Source: Centroberyx gerrardi (lineage: Eukaryota > Chordata > Actinopteri > Beryciformes > Berycidae). Taken from it: a stretch of DNA of 64,000 nucleotides. Under the pieces are notes generated by a model. That model was not told the origin of the DNA. It searched no databases and saw nothing but the letters and a program-made list of their open reading frames with translations. Shown here one piece after another: positions 23,250 through 35,900 of the stretch. Positions within the stretch are counted from its first letter, which is position 1. Every line of letters starts with the position of its first letter. A program made the position numbers and the translations under genes. The stretch spans positions 13,946,225-14,010,224 of the forward strand of contig NC_136012.1 of the NCBI RefSeq assembly GCF_048128805.1. The letters are read 5' to 3'.

Positions 23250-26200
23250 GTGAGTATGGGGCTTCGGTTCATTTTGGTAGCGATATGGAGGGACGCTCGC
23301 GCTGTTTTGCAGTCTGTGTGCATGGATGAATCAACGCTGGGGAAACCATCGCCTACAAATGCGCAAGTCAAAGTTGGACTAGTAGTGTTTCACAAATGGC
23401 ATGAATGGGCTACATTGTTGTAGGGGGCGTCGAGTGTTTTGTTCAGTCCATACAGTGTTTCCAATATGTTTGTGTAACCCGTATAGACTCCTTATCTTGC
23501 GTCAATGTGCGCGTGCAGGTTTCCTCATCCATCCTAATATTTGCAGAACTTAAAACTGATTTAAGTAACCTAGGCCACAGGAGCAGTCACTTCTGTCAAC
23601 ACTGTTTTGCCACAGCTGTATTTTTTACTAAACAAACCTGGTAGCCTGCTTTTATCTCACTTTAGCCATTGATGTGTCAAAGCTCTACATCTCTAACTCT
23701 CCCCACTGAACAGCAAAGGCTCAGAGCAGTCAGGATTAGCAGCACATCAATATCCAGTCAATAAACAGTCAAGAAATTGCACCAGACTGCAGACAGAGTG
23801 CCGGACCTTTTTAAGTCTCTACTGATACATGGGCTACACAACACAGAGTCACACACCTAGTCAGTGGCTGAAACTGTCAATAGTGCACACCCTATTGGAA
23901 ATAAAGGACAGGATATTGGCACACAGCTAACATTTGCATAGTGGTCAGCTCATAGTATTTGGTTGTGACAGATACCTACTGATTTAGGAAGTCCAGAGTA
24001 GAAAAGCTACCAGGTGGTAGGGCTGAACAATTAATCGAAATTTTATCGAAATCGCAATATGGCCTACTGCAATTTTCAAATCGCAGGAGGCGCAATATTT
24101 GTAGGCGAAATGTGTGTCAAAATACCATTTTAAATTAAATATTGTCGTGCTGCAGAGATGTCCTGTCCTACACATCATATTCTACAGACTTAAGAAAACA
24201 TCTTTGTTTGGTACAGATCCCCGCAAAAATCACACCATAATAATTTTAATACGTTTTTCAATGAAAATGAGAATAATGATGTAAAAATGATCATTCCCTC
24301 TAATATCGCAAATCATATGGCAATTGCAATATCAGTCGAAATAATCGCAATTAGATATTTTTTCAAAATCGTTCAGCCCTACCAGGTGGATGACACTACA
24401 GGTTGGTGGCCTGCAGTTTCCTTGCGCCAAAGTTATTATCTATGGAAATTCAGAATAAAAATAGCTCCAAAACAAACCAAAGAGAAGGGAAACTAATGGT
24501 GGAGAAAATGCTGTAAGCAAGTTTCAGCCGATTTTCATCCTCAGTCAGCAGTATGGAGCAATGGTTTATTTGGAGCTAAATCTGGCCCAAATCTTGAATT
24601 TACCATAAGTGACACTGTGACAGGCTGTCCCTTAAACTCGTCACAGTTGTTTTCAGATCTGTCCCAGAGCCCACAGATCTGTTGCAATAAGAATGAATTT
24701 AACAATGTACAGGATCTGATGTAACGCTCCTTTGTACTATTTTGGGAGAGCGCCTGTGTTGAAACCTGGCTGGGATGAGGAAAGAGGGGTAGGTGAGAGC
24801 GGACATGTCTCTGGGGTTGGACACCTCCCATTCAGATGTTTCATTGACTTGGGGCACTGAACATACTGTACAAGATCTGCATTGCAACAGATGGGAACAG
24901 ATTGGTGGGTCAGCGGTCTCACCCAAACCAGAAATACTATATAAAAACAGGATGTTACTCAACAGTGGGAGAGCGTGTAACACCATAGGTTTTTGTTTAA
25001 AACTTATAATATTAATAACTTAAAATATAAAACTAAATAATATAATTTCAATCCATATCGCTACCACAGTTTCTGTCAAAATAATCCAGTGTGAATATGT
25101 TTTGTGCATATTGTGTTTAGGCCTATTTCAAGGAATCTTGTATTGTTTTTCCACCTTCACTATAATCTAATGAGGATTCCTTGTATCTTCACATGAACAG
25201 CAAAGTATCTCAGAGAAGCTTTCAGTGTCTTTTATCAAAGGCCGTCGTTGATTCTTGTAATCTAATCTAGTTTTAGATGATATGCTGCATTTGATTATTA
25301 TCATTATTGTTTAGTTACTGCAGTATTGAATGAGTTATATAAGCTGTCACTTAGCATCCAAGCTGAAATGCTTCTCAAATAGTAGCTGCATCTCCTTTAC
25401 CTAAAACTCAAACAAGCTGTAGTTCTGCAAAGCAAACCTCCAGTAAAAGGCCGGTCTAAAATTGGTCGGCCTGTTTTTTTCACACAGAAGCAGCGGTCTC
25501 AAGGCATCGCTGCAAATACTCCAACTCTGTAGTTCTTGTCATGCAGATTGTCCTAGAATATTATTTTATAGGCCTATTTTATACTTTGGGGGCAGAGGCA
25601 AACAGATCATTTAATTAAGAATATAGGTAAGTATTAGTCAGCTAAGAATTTTAGTTGCATACAGTCTTTGTGTAGTGACCGGATATTCGATTATAAGATT
25701 TTTCAAGTCAGTCAGGATGAGAAACAACTGTGAGCCTGTCCCAGATAAACACTGTTCAGCTGAACATAGGAATATAACAGACCTAGATGTTAGATGCTGA
25801 TACACTGACTAGATGTGATAGATGTGAATGTCTCTGTCAGATTTATATACTGATTTGTTTTTTTCTAGAGGCTTTAGGCTAATTATCATGGTAATAACAG
25901 TAATCAGCTGCAGCAGAATGTAATGAAATTCCTTTTTTGATTTTTGTATGAAACGGCCACGGTGATTTCACATGTTCTTTCAACACTAACGTAATTTCTG
26001 CACAGACAGAGAGCAACTTCTTATAGTCAAGCTAATCTAATTGAGAGCGACAGAGCTGCGGTGCTAATGAATGAATGCATGAATGAAAGGATGTCCCTGA
26101 GCTCAACTGTGCCGTCAGATTGTGCCACGTCTTGACACCTAGGTGCTGTCTCGCTTACTTTGAAGATGCAGCGTCTGCCCCTTTGATGATTAGATCACGG

Positions 26201-29200
26201 TGACTGTTAAATGGATGTCAGTTAGCATGATGGTGACAGCGTCTTGTGATTGTGCTTGATAGTCCTGTAGTGTTAGTATATGCTTCCATAGTGCATGGTG
26301 ACACATGAGCAGACGTCACTTAGCGTAATGTTGACAGTGGCAGCTGACTGTTCACTGGTTGATACTTGACACACACTTCCAGGAGATGACTGGATGAAAA
26401 ACGATGACACAGCCTTAATGTTGTTGATGAACTAATGATGAACTTTCTCAAGGGGACACTGGATCCTCATAGAAAAGAATAGGATATACATAAAAAAAAA
26501 ATATATATATATATATGCTGTATATATACAGCATATATATGAAACATAATGAAGATTAAAGATACAGCATCATCGTCGTGCTAATTCAGAGGTCCAATTG
26601 GCTTGAAATAATTCTCGCTATGTAACAGATGTTAGCAAATTTACAAACTTACAGTAAAGTACGATTTGAACGGCATGTATTTTTTATGGTTGGTACTGAC
26701 ACTGATATCAATATTTTGTGCTGCTATTCAGTATCTTTAAATGTGACCATTTTCATGCCCAAAAATTACAAGTATTCAGTGTTCAAGAATTTTATTCTTG
26801 TCAGCATTTAGACCATCATGGGACACTAAAACTCTCCATTGAAACCAATACTATTGAAATGAATTTCATGTTAGCAGCTAATTTATTAACAGAAAACATT
26901 AGCGAACAATTAACCTCCATCATATGGGAAGTGGAGGAGACTGACTGGCCAATATCTGATATTTAATGTGCGATATGTCGGTCTAACCCTATAGTCCAGT
27001 GCAAGAGCCTGTATCTGCGGGGTGTGCCATGGTGCATTGTTGGCTAAACACATTATCAGATGTACAGAGCAGATGTGCAAATGTGCATTGTTAGCTATTA
27101 TTATTATATTTACTGAAGGAAGTAACACATGTACAGGTGATGTGCAGAGACAGAGATCAGAGGAACAGGGTGCATCGTGACAGTTAATAACAATGTTTTT
27201 GTCAGTCCACTGCACTGTTGAGTTCTACTGTACATGTGTAACCTATAGGCACCAAACCGGTCGCCTATAGTTTCTGCTATGTGAGAACTTCCCCAACTGC
27301 CCGTAATGAGGGTTTACTCAGCAATACATGAAATGGATAAACTACTGACTCACTATGACTCATTTGCGTGATACACTCAATCTACACTGGCCCCTTCCTT
27401 TTAAAGCAGTCACATGCTTCCATTTCTTGCTGTTAACGGAGAGAGGATGGTACACAGTGTCCCCACTAATGACAAAACATCTGAGTCCCCTTACAGGAGA
27501 CAGAGAACAGCGGGAGGTGGAGGAGGGGGGACGTGTTGACTGTAATTCAGGAAATTACAAACACCTTGAGAGATGAACTCTCAAGGGTCAATATTAATAT
27601 TCATGAATACAAAATGTTCCGAGCCGAGAAAGCTCATTATCTTAGCGGCAAAGAGTAACTGAATTCCTAAGCTTGATGCGCACGAGTTGTGTGACTGCAA
27701 AACAAGCACAGAAGAAGTTGGATTGATGGTTTTTCCTCCAAAACATAGATTGACCCTTGGTAGATGTGAGCAATATTTCATATCGTTGCTGTCAGGTGAA
27801 AACCTTGTATCTCCAAAATGTCAGTTTTTCAGAAACTAAGAACAACAGACCGCAATGCATGTTAGAGTTTATCCAATCGCATTTGAAAAGGTTTCATTTG
27901 CACCAAGGACTATACAATTTCCTCAACTCATAGAGCAGCATTTAATCATTCAGTTGAACTTAAAGGGTAACTTAGGTATTTTTCAACCTGGACCCTATTT
28001 CCCCATCTTTTTGTGTCTAAGTGACTAAAGGGGACAACAATTTTTGAATTTGTATTGAGTGAGATCGCCACAGCCAGCAGCCACGAAATGAGCTGCAATG
28101 TAATCCGACGGTGGTGGAAGTGCTTGTTTTTGCCACTGACAGGCTCAGACTGTTATTATAAGTGTCTGACAACATTATGGAAAGGACCCTACAGAGAAAT
28201 GAAATGTTTTTCTTTACCTTTCGCTTGATCCGGTCTGTGTGTAACCAAGTCTCGCTCAAGTCTCGCGAGAGTTGAGTTGTTGCAGGAAGTTACACACAGA
28301 CCGTTGTCAGACACTTATAATAACAATCTGAGCCTGTCAGTGGCAAAAACAAGCACTTTTAGTGGACGTACATTGACGGTTCACATTTGCCCCGTCGGAT
28401 TACATTGCAGCTCGTTTCGCGGCTGCCGGCTGAAGCGATCTCGCTCAATACTGGACCAATTTCAAAAATTGTTGTCCCGTTTAGCCACTTAGACACAAAA
28501 AGATGGGGAAATAGGGTCCAGGTTGAAAAATACCGAAGTTACCCTTTAAAACATGAAAATCAGCCAAATTGGAGGTTTTGACATGACAACAGCGATATAT
28601 TTATCACTGGGCGTGCTCCACCTGTCTGGTTGTGTCGGGTCGGGTCGGGGTGGCTGGGTGAAGAGGAGGTAAAGGAAGGAGACTGTGCCTCGACACAATG
28701 GTGAAACAGCCAGGAAGTGTGTTGGTCTAGTTTATTCTGATCCTCTGTTACAGAACAGCCCCTCCCTGACCCCGTCCCCCCCTCCCCCTCCCCTTCTACA
28801 CCACAGGGGTCTGTTATGCCCTCCACATCCTGCCAGGCCAGCCATCAGCACACAATGATCCTAATACTAATGGGACGTGGGTGGAGGAAGGTGAAGGAGT
28901 TATAGATGGGTATGGCGAAAGAGAGAGAGAGGAGGAGGGGGGGGGGGGGGGGTTGTTATGAGAAATAGATTGAGTAAGAGTTGGGGGTGCTGAGGATCCT
29001 GGGGCCTTGTGTGTTAGGAGAGAGAGAGCAGGAGTGGAGGCGAAACGGAGCGAAGCAGCGAGGGTCGGGGGGCCTGGACCGGAAGCCCTCCCTCCCGCTT
29101 CCTCCCCCTCCCTGCATTGCGTCAGCTGTGATTATTTCGCTGGCAGCGCTCGGTGGAAGAAATGCGAGCAGATGTGAATGTTTTGGAAGGAGACGAGGAG

Positions 29201-29673
29201 CAGAGTGGGTGGGGTTTTGGGCCGCCGAGAGATGGAGTTTGGGTCGAAAACGTTTCACTGCCCAAAAAGGCCATGCGCGGGACGGCTCGGCGCTCGCGAA
29301 CCTAAATAGTTTCGCCGTTGAGTAGCAGAGGTTTTTTTCCTCTCGGCTCCCCAAATGGGCAACGGCAGCGTTTCACAAGGCGAGCGTTGATTGCGTGAGG
29401 TGGCAAGGATCCTCCTCTGGTTCTGATTCACTGTTTGACTTAGGCGCTAGTTCATTTTGCCGAAAATATCCCACAGAAAATGTTGAACTTGAAGACTGAG
29501 ATGAGTCTGAACCTACATTCCTATTCCGTCACACTGAATCACACACTGGAAAAAATGAGGAAATTACTGTGTGTAATTGTACAGTACGTTCCACTCACTG
29601 CCAAGAAAACCAAACCATATGATTTGAAGTTCTCACCCTAGTTATGTTTATATGTGTGCCTCCTTTTTTCACT

Positions 29674-29736
<63 letters not shown>

Positions 29737-29910
29737 GTGTGTGTGTGTGCGTGTGCGTGTGCGTGTGCGTGTGCGTGTGCGTGTGCGTGTGCGTGTGCGT
29801 GTGTATCCATGCTGGATTTGTGACTCCCGATGTATACATTAAGGTTCAGGAGCCTTTGTTGGGGTTCAGGTTAGGAATCTAAAGGAAGAGGTGTAACCGT
29901 GTAAGAAGAT

Positions 29911-29953
<43 letters not shown>

Positions 29954-32900
29954 TACAGCTGGCCGTCTGGGCCTGTATGTCATGGCTGTGGTCCAGAGCT
30001 AACATTCCACCGCTCTTCTGTAATATCGCACAGCCTGATGGGTACAGACTGTGCTCCTTTTCTCAGCACATAGCCTAGTGTTTACGTTTTCTAATTTTTT
30101 TTTCTTTCTTTCTCACTGCTCTTTTTTTCTTTTCTTTTTTTTTCCTTCTCTTTTCTTCCCTCCTCAGATTCGACATCTACAGGAAAGTACCAAAAGATCT
30201 CACCCAGCCCACATACACAGGAGCTTTCAGTGAGTACAGTAGTACAGTCCTCCATGCACATATTGGAGTTATAAGGTTCTATATGACGTTTTTTTTTTTT
30301 TTAATCAAAATTGAGTTATCCGCATATTCTTAAATCTTTGATCCTTGTTACTTTATGCTTGTGTATTGTTTTTTAAAATTATTTTATTAAATCATATTCA
30401 TCCAATTTCCCTTTGAAACTGAAACTGAGCTATAAAACTAAAGATACATTTCACTACATAACGGTTTTGCCCACTGGGATGTCAAAACTGTGATGCTCAA
30501 TATCTGAGAACTGCACTTCACCCAGATACAACCGTGATAATTCTAAACTCATGATTTTACCTGTGCTGTCTATAGTCAACAAACGGAAAAGGCAAGACTA
30601 AGCAGAAGGAAAAAACAAAACACGAAAAACACACTTGCACAGCAAGTGAGATTATGTGGGAACATCTATTTAGTATGTTGACTTTTGCATATTTGGCTTT
30701 CTACAAAATGTGCAACTCTAAAATGGCAAGAATGTTAATTGTAAGCAGATAGACTCTTAGCATTTGCTAGTAAGTCACCTGCATGCATTTTCATCAGCAG
30801 GTACATAGAGAGAAAGGTACCAGGTACCAGGTAAGGAGGTGGATTCAAAGAGGAACAGTTTAGAAGGGGGAGGAGCTGGCAGCTGTAATTCAAGTACCTG
30901 CCTGTCCCAGTGTAGAGGTATATCCCAAGGGAGGGGGGGAGAGGGAGGGTGTGGGGTGGGGTGGCGGATACTGGGAAGTACCTGTTTGAGCACAGCTACT
31001 ATGGTAAGAATGTTAATGATCATGTTCTGTCATCGCCACAGGCGACCGAGACCTCATCAGCGAGATCTGAATGCTTTTCCTGTTAGGTCATGTGTTTTCC
31101 TGTTTGTCATCAATCAGTCACTGTGTAGACATCGATTGCAGTGATTATTCACCGCTTGATAGGATGCAAACAATGTGATGATGAAGTTTTTGCTTTGCTC
31201 AATCAATTGCTAGTATTGGTTATTCATCGGCCAACCCCTAACAAAATTGATCATCGAATGGGTGGGGAGCGCTGTCATTGAATAATCCTCACTTCAGATA
31301 TTTTCCAACAGATTCAAACACCGTCCCAGTTTACAAAGAACAGAGTGTTTTTTTATTATTTTTTATGAATAAGCCATAGATTCCACAAAAGAGGAAATGG
31401 ATGGGAGTTCTTCCTGTACTCAGTCGACACCCTTCCTGCCTCGATCTACTTGAACCCGCTGCCTCGGGTGAGGGCATCGGGTTGATTTAGGTATTAGGTC
31501 GCAGTTATTGTGTCGCCCGCAGCAGGGAAACTCACATTATGGCTCGTCTAGTTCAGAGGCAACCGCAAACAGACTCCCCCTCTTCACAAAAGGCCAAATA
31601 TTTGACCCCGCGCCTTTTGTTATTTTTTTAGAGCCACATTCCACTGAGTTCAATTTTTACGGTATTTACTTGGTACAGTACTGCTGTTTTTGCCATGGTG
31701 GTTTTCTGTCATTCTTGCCTTGATAGGATGAAACCCTTGTTTGATGGTTTTTCCATCATGATATTTGTTTTGAAACCATTCTGTGCTGATAGAAAGTTCT
31801 CATGTGTTTCTGTTGTGTCTGGAAAATGTACCTTAGACAGGACAAAAACGGCACATTTCATAAAAGAAATGCTATACTAGTGTCTGATGTCACTTTTATT
31901 ATGAAAAGCCTTTTCATTGTGTCATTGTGTTGTAATCGCTGTGTCACAACCTCTTTGTCAGGATTATAGCACAGTGAATCAGCTTTATAATACACTGACA
32001 CTACTATCAAGCGTCACTTTCAAGCAATGGAAACGCAGTGTGTGAACACTGGGAAGGATGAGTTGGGGTTACGCCTCAAGCTTAAATGAAACCACCCGTG
32101 TGATATGTTTGTAAATGATTTTGGATTGTCATTTTTTCCATTGTGGAGCTGCTGAAGCTGAGATCAGTAACCCATTACTCTGGTCTGTAGTAATCCCTTT
32201 CCAGTAACGTGCCCTTTGAGGCCTGGGAAGAATTACGTGTCCTTTGATGAACCTGAATTGGTGGCCTATGTGTCATAGCGACACTCCCTATTGTTTGTGC
32301 CTTAGTTAAACATTACCTTCTGTAAAGCCTCGGCCAGCCACAGGTCGGCCTGTGACGCCCTGCCAACCACAGGGTCATGTGACTGCATGATCCTACGAGA
32401 CTGTTGCCACGTAAACAAGCCTCACCTGCTGAGTGAGAGCTTTCTGACTCAGGCAGTCACCATACCGGATAGACCACAGTTGCGCAGATACAGATCAGTT
32501 ACCCCTAAATTTATCTTAGTAAACACATGACAGCGTTTTATATGATCCGTTGGCTGATTATTTTGACATATTACAAACAAGATAAAATGAAACTTGCGGC
32601 CTGGCCTTTTCTCCTTTTAAGCACACTCCTTCTTTTGGCTCAAATTCAACAAGAATGCTTATTATTATTTAAGGTTCAACATCCTAATTTGGTTTCTGGC
32701 TAACTTTGAGTTCAGTCTTCTGCGGTGAAGCTGCTCCGTAGGAGTCGTGTTTGGTCTAGGTGATTATCAGTGTGTGAGTTTGTCTCAGGAAACCTAAAAT
32801 GACCTGTTTGTAGGATTTACGTAGCATGAGCTCACCCTCCTCAAAGCAGATATGCTGTAATGGCTGCCTGGTGCGTTGGCATTAAAGATGTAATGACTGA

Positions 32901-35900
32901 AGGAGGGTCTTTAAAAAGCGGTGTAATGGCAAGCTTAACACCACTAGTAAAACATAGCTATTTAGAGAACATTTTTATGACTCTGCTGTGATTTCATTAA
33001 TGTCAATAGCTTAGGTCAGTCATTCCTAAATGGTAGAACAGCGTGGCTCATTTAGTTTGGACTATGCCTTGAAACGCTGCTGTAATTTGAGCTCATTCTG
33101 AAAAACATAAAACCCCATTTGAGCAACAGTGGTCTAAATTTAAACAAGGTACGCTTTCTAACTCCCATCCTCTCTTCCTCTCTCCCTCCACAGTTTCCAT
33201 CCTCTGCTGTGTCTTCATGCTCTTCCTGTTCCTGTCTGAACTGACGGGATTCATAGCCACTGAAATGTAGGTACCACAACACCCAACCTCCGAATGACCG
33301 TTTGTCTCGTAACATCCTGCAGCTGAAACACAGAAACCTCCAGATAATACAGTTCCTCTGTTGCCACACAGGACCCCACAGTATGAAACATGCAGGACAG
33401 GGACTTAATCATGAATGTCAATGCCCTCATTATGATGTATTCTGTTGGCTCAGTGTCGTAACCAACAAATGGAGACAATTTTCACACAGGAAATTGGCTT
33501 TGTGCATGCGTCAGCCGCTCGGCGCTGTGCAAGAGACTTGGGGAGGGAGTGACAGGAAGGAAATTACATTGACAAAGATACACCAATGCTCTTTTCTTGC
33601 AATTTTGGTACGAGGCGAACCCCCAGCTGTTAAGGTGCTGTGTAAAGAACGCATGACGGGAGAAGAAATAGCCTCATTATAAATGGTTTTCAAATGAAAC
33701 TCTTCAAGCTTTTCTGCTCTCGTTAAATGTTTTTTTTTTTTTTTCATTCAGCTTATCTAACCTTTGCCTCCTGTGTGTTCATCTTGTGTTGACAGTGTAA
33801 ATGAACTGTATGTGGATGATCCTGATAAAGACAGTGGTGGGAAGATAGATGTGAGTTTAAACATCAGTTTGCCAAACTTACACTGTGATTGTGAGTATAT
33901 ATACATACATATATCAAATACAACTCTTAATTTCTCTATTACACTCCCTGTCTGTATGCACTACTGTCTTCTTTTTTACACTTTTTATGGCCTCCTTTTT
34001 TACAAGTTAATGCTTTCTTTGCCCTGCCGCTCTTATCAGACAGCCTCAGTGTCTTGCTCTCATTATCCTGCGCTATCATTCAGCATGGCATATTGGCGGA
34101 GGACAAATGATGCCCTAGATAGAGAAGTAGATTGAAGTAAATTGCATAATGGTTTGTTTACTTGGCTGTCTTCTGTGTTGTGTTTTTACGGATCCTAGAT
34201 AACACTTAGACTTGAGCCCAGCCTCCCGTCTCTTTCGCCCCCGTTTGATCTAGCACCGATTCACAGTCCCGATCCGCGTCTGACACAAAGTTGTCCTCTG
34301 TCGGCTCATCTACTGTACTGCGATGTCAGAAGTGGGCAGGCCCAGTGAACCGAGCCAGGACAGAGAGCAGTCACTGGTTATTTGCTCCGTATGACTCCCC
34401 TCAGAAACTATGCCCAATGACAAATCGCGCAGGCAACGAGAACACACACACACACACACAACGCGTTCCCTCACATCCGTGCACACACACGCCCGAGGCT
34501 TGGGCAGCAGAGAAAACACACAAATCATTCAAGCTCAATCTCCAAAAATGGCAAAGCTAATAAATGGTCGTGTGAAAAATTAAGTCCAGATTTTTTGAGA
34601 GCGAGGCTTTGGCATCCAGACGCACAGCTGCTGGCCATGTGTTTAGAAGACCTCACTCATGGCATGCCTAAACAAAGACTGTCTACTGCTGTATCCCATT
34701 AAAGCTCTTGATGATTGTATGTATGGCGGTTTTGTTTATTTGCAGAATTAAAACTTTTCAGCAGAAATGTGCGGCGGTCTTAAATACCCACACCCACACA
34801 TCGGTCTAACCCTACTGCAGCTTAGCGTAATGGATTGAAAACCGCTCGTCTCCCAGCGGGTTAATATTGTACATCAGGTTATTTTCCAGCCTGCCAAACG
34901 GTTATCATCTGTTACAAATTCACTTGTAGAGAAAGATCATCGTGTCATCATGGAAAGCTGGCATTTCCGTCTCTCTTGACTGTGTATCTGTTTCACCTTG
35001 TGAAGCTGTTCCAGAGTTAGACGCGCTCTCCCTCCGGCGACCTTTACGCCTAGCCAACGCTTGATTTGTGACTTCATGGAAAAGCAGAAACATGTGTAAT
35101 AACCTTATAATAATCCCCCCCCACACACACCCACACCTCCCTAAGATCCACTTTGCATGAACAGACTTTAAATGTTAAATGTCTTAAAAAGGAGAAACGG
35201 CCAGCGCACTGGAAGACTTAACTTATATTGGTGCACTGTATTTTGAGAGTGCCACTGGAGCGGATGGGCGGGGGGGGGGGGGGGGTGAACTTGTCTCAAA
35301 TGTCAAAGGTCAGACAGACGGCATGTGGCGGTTTCAGCACACATCCAGCAGACGTCCCTCTCCGCTGTGCTAGCCAACACACAGACAGCCTCTGAAAATA
35401 GGCCACTGCCAGTGTGCCAACACAGACAGAGCAGCCTCTGGGGGGAGGGGGGGGGAGGGTGTGTGTGTGTGTGTGTGTGTGTTCACTCAAGACTAGATGG
35501 AAAAACACAGGCAGAGCGTCACTGAGCGGTATGGTCAGGATAGGTAGGTCTGTTTGGCCGAGTCAGCACCTCTCTGTCAGATGGCGCTTTGGCCTTTACG
35601 TCGTTGGTTTATTCTGTGGGTCAACACTGATATTCTGAATTCTCTTCCTCTTCCTCTTTCTCTCTCTGTGTGTTAATAAAATGCTTGTTTTGGTGATTTT
35701 AATGTACTAAAAAAAAGACTGGGACCGGCAGAGGATGTGACCACTCTGCTTCATGTTCTTCCCTTTTTTTTCTCCTTCCCGTCTCTCTCCCATCTTGTTT
35801 TCCTCAGTGGTGGGTTTGGACATCCAGGATGAGATGGGTCGCCATGAGGTCGGCCACATAGACAACTCAATGAAGGTTGCCCTCAACCAGGGCTATGGCT

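Larger units (their letters stand above)
23250..30167 (+). other. ergic1: ergic1 intron 1 (6.9 kb)
   Basis: The largest intron of the gene, with no coding feature of its own. It holds two MITEs, a ~590-bp foldback, a perfect 32-bp AT-rich palindrome at 26509-26540, a GC-rich block at 28980-29420 and long GT repeats, listed separately. Confidence 0.85.

Noticed and set aside
29595..29882. Frames encoding HAHAHA or VCVCVC repeats
   Set aside because: Pure products of GT/GC microsatellites. The same applies to CA-repeat frames near 8.1, 45.9, 50.9 and 56.9 kb.
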